Assembly (NCBI GenBank): GCA_947306425.1
Contig: CAMZGO010000004.1
Span: 1-64,000 of the forward strand
DNA length: 64,000 nucleotides
From: an uncultured Elusimicrobia bacterium
Lineage (GTDB): Bacteria; Elusimicrobiota; Elusimicrobia; Elusimicrobiales; Elusimicrobiaceae
Direction of reading: 5' to 3'
Shown: one piece after another, positions 52,683 through 60,363 of the stretch
How the letters are laid out: the number at the start of each line of letters is the position of its first letter
Position numbering within the stretch: the stretch's first letter is position 1
Position numbers and translations under genes: made by a program
Notes under the pieces: generated by a model
Database searches by the model: none
Told to the model about the DNA's origin: nothing
The model's input: only the letters and a program-made list of their open reading frames with translations

Positions 52683-53447
52683 ATGAAAAAATCAGTAGTC
52701 CTATTTCTTTTTTTATTCTTACCTTTTATTTGCTTTTCAGAAGTATTAATTAATGAAGAGATAGAAGTAAAAGGAGCAAAACCTACGGACCGTTTAACAA
52801 CTTTAGAATTTAACCCGGGTATTGATGTTATAGATGATGCAAAAGGGTTATCTACAAATTTCCTGACAACCAAGTTTTACTATAACCTGCAAGACCCTAA
52901 ATATAATGTGGGTATTGAAGTTCCGCTAATGCGCCGCGACGGCAACAATCAAGGTTTAAACGGGCTTGGGGATATTTTACTCGCCACAAATTATACAGGC
53001 ACAATTTCAAAACAATTTTTATACGGCCTTCAACTTGAACTAAAAACACCGACGGCCAGTAAAAGCGAACTCGGTTGCGGACGTTTTGAAATAAGCCCGG
53101 CAGCTTTTTTGGAATATTCATTTTTAAACGGTTTTTTTGTTGCCGGCGGCATCAAATACTATCACAGTTTTTGGGGAAATTCAGACAGAGCCACAATAAA
53201 TAAAATGCGCATCCGCACAAATTTCGGTTATATTTCACCTACTGACTGGTGGTTAATTGTTGACCCCAAATTATATATGGATTTTGAAAACCATGCACGC
53301 AAAGAATTATATTTGGAATTTGAAGCGGGCTTTATGTTCCGCGGTAATGTCGCATTTTACTTAAAACCGGGTTTTCATGCTGCAGGCTCTTGGCATAGCC
53401 AAGATTGGAATATGCAACTTGGCATCAAATTTTTTGATTTGATATAA
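52683..53447 (+). CDS. Predicted outer-membrane beta-barrel protein
   Basis: A 254-residue protein with a signal peptide (MKKSVVLFLFLFLPFICFS) and alternating aromatic strands with a final Phe-containing strand (WNMQLGIKFFDLI). GDILLATNYTGTISKQFLYGLQLELKTPTAS resembles transporter-like barrels related to phenol-degradation MetA proteins, but I cannot assign a substrate. GGGG precedes the ATG and TATAAT lies further upstream. Single-gene unit followed by tRNA-Gly. Confidence 0.75.
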   Translation: MKKSVVLFLFLFLPFICFSEVLINEEIEVKGAKPTDRLTTLEFNPGIDVIDDAKGLSTNFLTTKFYYNLQDPKYNVGIEVPLMRRDGNNQGLNGLGDILLATNYTGTISKQFLYGLQLELKTPTASKSELGCGRFEISPAAFLEYSFLNGFFVAGGIKYYHSFWGNSDRATINKMRIRTNFGYISPTDWWLIVDPKLYMDFENHARKELYLEFEAGFMFRGNVAFYLKPGFHAAGSWHSQDWNMQLGIKFFDLI

Positions 53448-53525
53448 AAATTTGTTTATTAAAAGTAAAAAAATATTTTTGCACAAAGTTCAAAAAATTT
53501 GTTATAATATTTATGTAAGATTTTT

Positions 53526-53599
53526 GCGGGCGTGGTTCAATGGTAGAACGCGACCTTGCCAAGGTTGAGACGAGAGTTCGATTCTCTTCGCCCGCTCCA
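53526..53599 (+). tRNA. tRNA-Gly (anticodon GCC)
   Basis: Acceptor stem GCGGGCG/CGCCCGC, D arm with GGTTCAATGGTAGAAC, anticodon arm CGACC-TTGCCAA-GGTTG with anticodon GCC, T arm GAGAG-TTCGATT-CTCTT and an encoded CCA end (53597-53599). The only tRNA found in the window. Confidence 0.97.
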
Positions 53600-53602
53600 T
53601 TT

Positions 53603-53632
53603 AAGACCCTTCCAAACGGAAGGGTCTTTTCA
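53603..53632 (+). terminator. Intrinsic terminator of tRNA-Gly
   Basis: AAGACCCTTCC (53603-53613), loop AAAC, GGAAGGGTCTT (53618-53628), then TT. Confidence 0.88.
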
Positions 53633-53646
53633 ATTATATAATTTGC

Positions 53647-53902
53647 TATAATAAAAATGAAGGAGATTTTTTTAATGTAAGTTCTAAAAAGGGCTTAAAA
53701 CAATTTATCTGTTTTTGGATTTGTGCAAAGCACAACGTACTTGAAAAAGTAATGAGTAACTCCAAACACAGTCGTTATCAGGCATGAAATCACTTGGGTA
53801 GCTCCCAATGTGGTTTCGTGCCGAGTGTTTGTCGTTTTACGGCAGGCCACGGCTGGTATATTTGAGGCGGTTACTCATTCTCAAGTGTAGTAGCCGTTTT
53901 TT
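53647..53902 (+). ncRNA. Structured RNA, pilin-leader family (copy C)
   Basis: TATAAT (53647-53652), AAGGAG (53660-53665), then ATG-TAA (53675-53680). P0 pairs UAAGUUCU with AGGGCUUA. P1 is CUGUUUUUGGA (53709-53719) with UCCAAACACAG (53761-53771), one mismatch, enclosing UUGUGC-AAA-GCACAA and ACUU-GAAA-AAGU. P4 is 53781-53822, P5 53827-53847. The pseudoknot pairs AAUGAGUAAC (53751-53760) with GUUACUCAUU (53870-53879) perfectly. The closing stem ACGGCU/AGCCGU (53849-53854, 53892-53897) runs into UUUUUU. The pilin at 54007 is downstream and tRNA-Gly upstream. Confidence 0.82.
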
Positions 53903-53922
53903 ATTGGCTGATTTCAAAAAAA

Positions 53923-53980
53923 ATTTCCTTATACTCCCCGCCCCTTCCTAAGGCGGAGGGGCAAGGAATTATAGGAAATA
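53923..53980. repeat. G/C-rich palindromic repeat before pilin
   Basis: TTTCCTTATACTCCCCGCCC followed by CTTCCTAAGGCGGAGGGG and AATTATAGGAAATA. Same core and orientation relative to the pilin as at 38626-38682. Confidence 0.75.
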
Positions 53981-54006
53981 ACTTTAGTTAAATTACAGGA
54001 GAAATT

Positions 54007-54531
54007 ATGAAAGAAAAAAATATAAACACAAACAAAAAATTCACTAAAGGTTTTACTTTGATTGAACTTTTGGTAGTTGTTTTAATAATCGGTATACTTG
54101 CGGCTATTGCTCTGCCGCAATACCGCCATGCCGTCATAAAAAGCAGATATGCCGCTATGAAAGATATGGTTAGAAGTATAGCACAAATGGAAAGAGATTA
54201 TTATTTAATTCATGATGAATACACACAAAAGTTTTCAGACTTAATTATAGATTTGAACTGTCTAAATGGAAGCAGTGGAAGAAGCTGCGCTATAAAAAAT
54301 AAAATGACAATTTATATAACTGATTGGCAAGTATACGGGATTTTATCAACTAACAAAGCAGAATTATATTTCGCGTCATATTATGACTCTAGTAATATAT
54401 ATTGCCAAGCATATAAAAATAATATTCAACCATCTGATTTCGAATATAAATTTTGCCAAAATGAAACAGGAAAAACTACACCTTGGATTTATCCTAACAA
54501 CAAAAGCTACGTTGCTTTCAAATACAATTAA
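54007..54531 (+). CDS. Type IV pilin-like protein (structured-RNA leader class)
   Basis: Prepilin of 174 residues. A 15-residue leader ends KG before F16, with Glu at mature position 5 and ALPQYRHAVIKSRYAAM after the helix. The globular region has two Cys pairs (LNCLNGSSGRSC; IYCQAYK...KFCQNE). AGGAG precedes the ATG. Structured RNA copy C and a palindromic repeat fill the leader. It converges directly with ccdA. Confidence 0.92.
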   Translation: MKEKNINTNKKFTKGFTLIELLVVVLIIGILAAIALPQYRHAVIKSRYAAMKDMVRSIAQMERDYYLIHDEYTQKFSDLIIDLNCLNGSSGRSCAIKNKMTIYITDWQVYGILSTNKAELYFASYYDSSNIYCQAYKNNIQPSDFEYKFCQNETGKTTPWIYPNNKSYVAFKYN

Positions 54532-55752
54532 CTATATATTTGCAATTAATAAAATCAGCAAACCTAAAAAGAGTAAACACAATGCTAACTTTGTTAAACC
54601 AAGATGTTTGCGCAAGAAATCATTAAATGTTTTTGATTCATAACCCAAAACACTCAAAGCAAAAATAATCACAAGCGGAACAATAAACATAAGGTTATAG
54701 GTTAAAAGGTAAATCATCGCACGCAGAAAGTCTTGATTTGCCTCTTTCAAAATTACGGCTATCGTAGGTAAATAAACTTGCCCCGTGCAAACCGCTTCAA
54801 TCAAAGAAACCAAAAAACCGACTATCACCGCAGCACAAAACAAACGGAAAGCACTTTTGTTTTTATCACGTAAAAAATAACGGATAATTTTATGTATTTT
54901 TTCTTTATAACCTTTCCCTAATTGTAAAATAACCTTATCGGCATTTTTAGTAATTTCGTAAACTATAAAATCATACAAACTCAAAACTAAAAATAATGCA
55001 CAAAGCCCGATTGTCAACCACTTAAAACCCCACATTACATAATAAAAGGATGACATTTTATAAAGGAAATTAAATAAGCCAAGCCCGATTAAAATATATG
55101 CAACAAAAACCGAACCGCAATATGCAGAACCGACTAAAATAATTTCTTTTTTATCATATTTATATACTGAAAGAAAAGATATAAAAAACACAATAACCGC
55201 AAAAGCGCAAGGGTTGATTCCGTCTACCAAACCTGCTACAATTATCGCCCAAAAAGAAATACGCTTAAACATATTTTGTGCTGCTTCTAAAGCTGTATTT
55301 TTAGTTTTATCTTCGCAAAGTTCAGCTTCTTTTTCTTGTTTTATTTTACATTCTTTAATTTGAGCCTGCGTTCCGTAATAAGTTTTTTCTCCCTCACGCA
55401 AAGCCTTTAAAATGGCGGAAGGCCCTTGTGTTCTTATTTGCTCAGGGTAACCAAGCAAAATACTTTTGCCTACTACCATTGCCGGCACACCCATACTTTC
55501 AATACCAAGACCATATTCAAGCATAGTATCGTGGAAAATTATACTGTCTTCCGGTTTTGAAACATCAAACTCCGCAAACTTTGCTTTATCTTGAAAATCC
55601 TGTTTTAATATAGCAAGATACTCTCGCTTAAATTTTTGGCAATGCCCGCAAGTCGGGCTTGTAAAGATTGCAATTTCAAGCTTTTCCTCTCCTGCAAAAG
55701 TCAAAGGCAAACAAAAAAGTAATGCGAGTAAAATAAATAATAATCTTTTCAT
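54532..55752 (-). CDS. DsbD/CcdA-like thiol transporter with N-terminal thioredoxin domain
   Basis: The 406-residue product (ATG 55752, AGGAG upstream) has a signal segment (MKRLLFILLALLFCLPLTFA), then a thioredoxin/glutaredoxin-like domain with CGHC in FTSPTCGHCQKF. Six or more membrane helices follow, with the CcdA cysteines in DGINPCAFAVIVFF and EAVCTGQVYLPTI. Such proteins carry electrons from cytoplasmic thioredoxin to the periplasm. In DsbD the thioredoxin domain is C-terminal; here it is N-terminal. It may keep periplasmic cysteines reduced, relevant to the Cys-rich pilins. Confidence 0.87.
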   Translation of the reverse strand: MKRLLFILLALLFCLPLTFAGEEKLEIAIFTSPTCGHCQKFKREYLAILKQDFQDKAKFAEFDVSKPEDSIIFHDTMLEYGLGIESMGVPAMVVGKSILLGYPEQIRTQGPSAILKALREGEKTYYGTQAQIKECKIKQEKEAELCEDKTKNTALEAAQNMFKRISFWAIIVAGLVDGINPCAFAVIVFFISFLSVYKYDKKEIILVGSAYCGSVFVAYILIGLGLFNFLYKMSSFYYVMWGFKWLTIGLCALFLVLSLYDFIVYEITKNADKVILQLGKGYKEKIHKIIRYFLRDKNKSAFRLFCAAVIVGFLVSLIEAVCTGQVYLPTIAVILKEANQDFLRAMIYLLTYNLMFIVPLVIIFALSVLGYESKTFNDFLRKHLGLTKLALCLLFLGLLILLIANI

Positions 55753-55759
55753 AATTCTC

Positions 55760-57166
55760 CTAAACAATCTTTTTGGTATTAAGCAGGCAAGTTTTACAAG
55801 GGCTGATTTTAATATCTTTAGTTTTAATTTTCTCCGCAATTTGTTTAGCAAAATCTGTTAAGGTAGGGTCCCTGGCGCCAAGCACTAAAACGACATCCCC
55901 CTCCTTTGCTTTCGCGGCAATTAAAGCGGCGGCTTCATTACGGCAAGGAGTATAAACTGCATTTACTCCCAAGTGTTTTAAACCTTGATAAATTAAATTA
56001 GCGGAAATATGTTCCGGTATTGTTCCGCCCGGATAATAAATTTCGCCTAAATACAAAGTGTCTGCCGGTTTAATATTTTGACCAAAGCACTCAATAAATT
56101 CTTTAAGCAATAATTGAACGGAAGTAAAAGCATGCGGCTGGAAAAATACTTGTAATCTTTTCCCCCTCAAATGTGCTGCCTTTAAAGTCGCGGCAAGTTT
56201 ATGCGGGTTATGGGCAAAATCGTCAATAATTTCAATCCCGTTTATCGTTGCGATAGAATTAAAACGGCGGTACACCCCTTTGAAATTTTCAAGCGCAACG
56301 GAAACTATTTTCAGGTCAATATTCATTTCCTTTGCAACTGCGATAACAGCAAGTGCGTCTTTTACATAATGCTCTCCGGGTAAATTAAGTTTAAAATCTT
56401 GCCCGTCTACCGCAAAAGTGGAACCGAAACCGTCAAGCTTAACATTATCCGCATGTGTATTACCGATATTTAAACCAAAAGTTTGTGCAGGTCCAAGCAA
56501 TTCTTTAAGGTTGTCTTCCTCAGCATTGACAATTAGTTTTTTGCAGTTAATACTAAATTTCTGGAAATAACCTTTTAATATAGAAATATCTTTATGGTCA
56601 TGAGCCAAATTAAGCATAACCCCAATTTGAGGATGGTAATTTACCAAAGTACCGTCTGATTCATCTGCTTCAATCACAAGCCAAGAGGTTTTACCGCGGT
56701 ACACATTCCCGTAATAACCTTCTTTTTGGAGTGAAAGCAAAACGCCGCCCGTTATTAAAGAAGGGTCTTTGCCGGCAGCTTTCAGCACTTCAAACATCAT
56801 CGCACTTGTAGTGCTTTTTCCCGATGTACCGGAAATGGCAATAGTTTTATTTTCTTTAACATGTTTTGCCAAAAGTTCGGAACGGTGAATCAAAGGAATG
56901 GAATATTTTTTTGCAATTTGAATTTCAATATTATCAGGCTCTATTGCCGATGTTAATACAACTGCATCTGTATCTTCCGTTATACCGCTGCCATCTTGCG
57001 GGTATAACTTTACACCAAGTTTTTTTAAAGTTTGCCAAATAGGCAAATCGGTAAAACCTTTGTTTATTAAACGGTCTGAGCCACTGACTTCATCACCGCC
57101 CATCGCATGTAGTTGGGCCAAAGCACTCATTCCAATTCCTCCGACACCTACAAAATGTATTTTCAT
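55760..57166 (-). CDS. murC: UDP-N-acetylmuramate--L-alanine ligase family (MurC-like)
   Basis: A three-domain Mur ligase of 468 residues. The N-terminal HFVGVGGIGMSALAQLHAMG and SAIEPDNIEI...IPLIHRSELLA are MurC features. The ATP loop is GTSGKSTT (113-120) where GTHGKTTT is usual, and the next core motif reads LNLAHDHKDI instead of the usual NIEADHxD. These changes suggest a divergent MurC or a related Mpl-like ligase. It overlaps dapB by 4 nt within the diaminopimelate operon, which supports a peptidoglycan role. Confidence 0.82.
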   Translation of the reverse strand: MKIHFVGVGGIGMSALAQLHAMGGDEVSGSDRLINKGFTDLPIWQTLKKLGVKLYPQDGSGITEDTDAVVLTSAIEPDNIEIQIAKKYSIPLIHRSELLAKHVKENKTIAISGTSGKSTTSAMMFEVLKAAGKDPSLITGGVLLSLQKEGYYGNVYRGKTSWLVIEADESDGTLVNYHPQIGVMLNLAHDHKDISILKGYFQKFSINCKKLIVNAEEDNLKELLGPAQTFGLNIGNTHADNVKLDGFGSTFAVDGQDFKLNLPGEHYVKDALAVIAVAKEMNIDLKIVSVALENFKGVYRRFNSIATINGIEIIDDFAHNPHKLAATLKAAHLRGKRLQVFFQPHAFTSVQLLLKEFIECFGQNIKPADTLYLGEIYYPGGTIPEHISANLIYQGLKHLGVNAVYTPCRNEAAALIAAKAKEGDVVLVLGARDPTLTDFAKQIAEKIKTKDIKISPCKTCLLNTKKIV

Positions 57167-57816
57167 TTTAAGTCCTCTAAATAATCATTCATATCATAAG
57201 ATCCTGCTTTCTGCTTTAAAAGCCACTCACCCACATTTACGGCACTTTGCGCAAGCATTTGCCTGTTTAAAAGTTTGTGGGTTAAAATTATTTCTTCATC
57301 TTTATTTGGCGAAGTTAATGTTAAAGTATGCGTACCCGGCACTTGCCCGATACGTTCATAAGTAATTTTATCCTGCACTATATTCAAAGCGGCAGCTAAA
57401 TTTTTTGCTGTACCGCTTGGGGCATCTTTTTTTTGAGCATGATGAATTTCATGTAAAGTCAAAGTATATCCCTTATACATTTTTTTTGCTTCTACCAAAA
57501 GTCTTTTAAACAATGCCATACTTATACTTACATTGGGCGAATAAAATAAAGGTATTTGATTTTCTTTTTCAAAATTTACCTTTAAATTTTCCGGCAAATT
57601 GGTTGTCCCGCACAAAAAAGCCGCTTTCAATTCTTTGGCAAGTTCATAACTTTCCTGCGCACCTTGCGGGGAAGAAAAGTCAATAATCAAATCAACCGCT
57701 TTGGGGCTTGCATCCCCCTTTTCACGTGTTAAAACTACAAAATTATTTTGCGCAAGTATTTGGCACAGGAGTTGCCCCATTTTACCATTTGCACCGTTTA
57801 CCAAAACATTAATCAT
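57163..57816 (-). CDS. dapB: 4-hydroxy-tetrahydrodipicolinate reductase
   Basis: DapB reduces the DapA product with NAD(P)H on the path to diaminopimelate and lysine. The 217-residue product (ATG 57816; GAGG upstream) has the dinucleotide motif VNGANGKMGQ, LCGTTNLPE and the catalytic EIHHAQKKDAPSGTA. It is about 50 residues shorter than the Escherichia enzyme, mostly in the N-terminal half. It overlaps the asd end and the murC start. Confidence 0.93.
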   Translation of the reverse strand: MINVLVNGANGKMGQLLCQILAQNNFVVLTREKGDASPKAVDLIIDFSSPQGAQESYELAKELKAAFLCGTTNLPENLKVNFEKENQIPLFYSPNVSISMALFKRLLVEAKKMYKGYTLTLHEIHHAQKKDAPSGTAKNLAAALNIVQDKITYERIGQVPGTHTLTLTSPNKDEEIILTHKLLNRQMLAQSAVNVGEWLLKQKAGSYDMNDYLEDLK

Positions 57817-58699
57817 TAAAAAATTCCTCAAATAAATAGTCCGCTATTTGACGCCCGTTTAAAGCAGCACCTTTAAGCAAATTATCACATACACACCAAA
57901 AGTGTATTACGCGCTTATCTTCAATATCTTGACGTAAGCGGGAAATAAAGGCCTCACCGCGGCCTTCAACTTCTTTATTTGTATAAACCTTGCCATCCAA
58001 GATAACACCTTTTTGGGAACGTAAGATATCAGGCAAGGTCTGCATATCAAATTCTTCTTTAGCTCGTAGGGTTATAGTCAAGCCGTGCGATACCATAACC
58101 GGCACCCTGACTGTATGTGAAAAAACACGCAAATCCGGTAATCCCAAAATCTTCTTTGCCTCATAAATTCCTTTTAATTCTTCAGAGGTAAAACCATTAT
58201 CTTTAATGCTGCCGATTAGCGGCACACAATTCGCGCGGTATAAGGAATTTGGCTTTTCAAATTCTTCCAAAAGTTTTTTTCCACCGCCTGAAATTGCTTG
58301 ATAGGATGAAGAAAATACTTCTTCCAAAGTATAATGTTTTTTTAGAGGATTTAATGCCAGAACCAAACCGGTAACCGTACAATTGGGACTTGCAATAAGC
58401 CAAGTATCTTTAGTTATTGTATTTGCATTAATTTCAGGTATAACCAAAGGTACGCCATCTTTTTGACGATAATATGAGGACATATCTATCACAAATTTTG
58501 CATAATTTTTAAGTTCCGGCGCAAGTTGCGGGCTGACAGTTTCATCAGTACACAAAATCGCAATATCTACCTTTTGCGGCTTATCTTGCCGCCCAAAACC
58601 AAGCACTTTATAATCTTGTGCATGTGGGGAAGCCTCAAGTTGTTTTAACATCAGCTGCCCTACAATACCGCGAACTCCAAACACACCCACAGTAATCAT
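57809..58699 (-). CDS. asd: Aspartate-semialdehyde dehydrogenase
   Basis: Asd makes aspartate semialdehyde for lysine, threonine and methionine. The 296-residue product has GVFGVRGIVGQLML (nucleotide loop), the active Cys107 in SPNCTVTG, SSYQAISGGGKK and the catalytic-His region FSHTVRVPVMVSHG. It is shorter than typical enzymes (330-370). It overlaps lysC by 4 nt. Confidence 0.93.
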   Translation of the reverse strand: MITVGVFGVRGIVGQLMLKQLEASPHAQDYKVLGFGRQDKPQKVDIAILCTDETVSPQLAPELKNYAKFVIDMSSYYRQKDGVPLVIPEINANTITKDTWLIASPNCTVTGLVLALNPLKKHYTLEEVFSSSYQAISGGGKKLLEEFEKPNSLYRANCVPLIGSIKDNGFTSEELKGIYEAKKILGLPDLRVFSHTVRVPVMVSHGLTITLRAKEEFDMQTLPDILRSQKGVILDGKVYTNKEVEGRGEAFISRLRQDIEDKRVIHFWCVCDNLLKGAALNGRQIADYLFEEFFND

Positions 58700-59424
58700 T
58701 TTATTATCGTCCCCACTTCGCCCGTTTTATAATAAACGATGCGTATTTCAATATTTTTTTCTTTTGCTAATTTAATTGCGTCAGGGTGCAGGACATTTGC
58801 ACCTTCCAAAGCAAGTTTATACATAACATCAAAATCCATTAAATTCAACTTTTGGGCAGTTTTGTTTTTATTTGGGTCTTTATCATACACCCCGTCAACA
58901 TCTTTAATCATTTCCACAAAAGTTGCGCCCTCACTTGCGGCGATGAAAATAGCTGAAACATCAGAACCGCCGCGCTTTAATGTAGTAATTTCTTTATTTT
59001 CGCCAATACCCTGAAAACCGGCAATTATCGGAATATGATTTTGTTCTAATTCTCTGGCTAAACGGTCACTTTTAAGGGCCTTAATTTCTGCTCCTACGTG
59101 TTCCGAAGATGTTGTTAAACCGATTTGCGAACCTGTTAAACTTACAGCAGGCAACCCGGCTTCATTTAAAGCAATAGAAAGCAGGGCAACACTTATACGT
59201 TCACCTGTTGTTATAAGCATATCAAGTTCCCGTTTATTTGGGTTTTTACTTAATGAATAAGCATTATCAAGCAAAATATCTGTCATATTCCCGTTAGCAG
59301 AGGCAACAACTATCGGCTGAAAGCCGGCTTCCCAACGTTTTTTTATTAAGGAAACAGCAAGCCAAATTTTTTCTTTATTAGCTAAAGTGTTTCCGCCGAA
59401 TTTCATTACGGAGATTTGTTTCAT
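58696..59424 (-). CDS. lysC: Aspartate kinase, catalytic domain only
   Basis: Phosphorylates aspartate as the first step of the aspartate pathway. MKFGGNTLANKEKI, LITTGERISVALL, LTGSQIGL, LKRGGSDVSAIFIA and DVDGVYDKDPNK complete the amino-acid kinase domain. The protein stops at about residue 242. The two ACT domains that give feedback control in usual aspartate kinases (about 400-450 residues) are absent, with no frameshift visible at the end. It overlaps both dapA and asd by 4 nt. Confidence 0.93.
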   Translation of the reverse strand: MKQISVMKFGGNTLANKEKIWLAVSLIKKRWEAGFQPIVVASANGNMTDILLDNAYSLSKNPNKRELDMLITTGERISVALLSIALNEAGLPAVSLTGSQIGLTTSSEHVGAEIKALKSDRLARELEQNHIPIIAGFQGIGENKEITTLKRGGSDVSAIFIAASEGATFVEMIKDVDGVYDKDPNKNKTAQKLNLMDFDVMYKLALEGANVLHPDAIKLAKEKNIEIRIVYYKTGEVGTIIK

Positions 59425-60305
59425 ATAAGTAACTCCTTAGGAGTATTGGCTAAAATCTGCTGTATTTTTTGTTTTGTTTCTTCTTGCAAAGCACCGAGGG
59501 GTAAACGCACATCTTCTTCACATAATCCTAAACAAGATAAAGCATATTTTACGCAAGTAGGGTTAACTTCAAAAAATAATCCTTCAATTAAAGGGTAAGC
59601 CATTTTAAAAACAGACATACTTTCTTGAATTTTACCTTCTAAAAATAACTTCTGCATTTTAACAAAAGCCGGGGCCAAAATATTCCCTGCCGCACTTATT
59701 AAAGCCGGGTAATTTAAACCCATTAAAACAGGCCATAAATCATCATTACCGCCCATAAATGTGAGCTGTTTATCAAACAATGTACTTGCTTTTACTACAC
59801 GGGCTATATCATAATCTGCTTCTTTTACAGCCTTTATTTGAGGAACTGCTCCTATAAGTTTGCCCAAAAAATCAATACTTAACCGCTGGCCTGTTCTTGA
59901 AGGAATATGATATAAAACAAGCGGCTTTTTTGCTTCCTTTGCAACAGCGGTAAAATGGGCTATCATACCGTTTAAATTTGGTTTATTATAATAAGGTGTA
60001 ACTACTAAATAAGCATCAGGGTTAATACTTGAGGCTGTTTTTATATTCTGCAAAGTATGTTCGGTAGAGTTAGCCCCCACACCAACTATAATTTTAGCAC
60101 GACCGTTTATTTTGTCTTTACAGAAGGATAATATTTCCTTTTTTTCTGCATCAGTAAGCGCAGGGGGTTCAGCGGTAGTGCCAAGCAAACAAAAGCCGCT
60201 GACACCGGCAGCAAGTTGCCTTTCAATCAAAACAGCAAGCGCCTGATAATCAATTCCACCTGCTTTGAAAGGTGTAATCAAAGCAACAAAAATTCCTTTA
60301 AACAT
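59421..60305 (-). CDS. dapA: 4-hydroxy-tetrahydrodipicolinate synthase
   Basis: Condenses pyruvate with aspartate semialdehyde. The 294-residue TIM-barrel product starts MFKGIFVALITPF (ATG 60305; GGAGG nine bases upstream). The Schiff-base Lys is K161 (AVKEADYD), with Tyr132 in YHIPSRTG and Tyr106 in TPYYNKP. First gene of the dapA-lysC-asd-dapB-murC-ccdA operon, divergent from sppA. Confidence 0.95.
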   Translation of the reverse strand: MFKGIFVALITPFKAGGIDYQALAVLIERQLAAGVSGFCLLGTTAEPPALTDAEKKEILSFCKDKINGRAKIIVGVGANSTEHTLQNIKTASSINPDAYLVVTPYYNKPNLNGMIAHFTAVAKEAKKPLVLYHIPSRTGQRLSIDFLGKLIGAVPQIKAVKEADYDIARVVKASTLFDKQLTFMGGNDDLWPVLMGLNYPALISAAGNILAPAFVKMQKLFLEGKIQESMSVFKMAYPLIEGLFFEVNPTCVKYALSCLGLCEEDVRLPLGALQEETKQKIQQILANTPKELLI

Positions 60306-60363
60306 TGGCAAATCCTCCAAAATAAATTGTATCATTTATATAAGCAGTTTTTACGGAGGTTTT

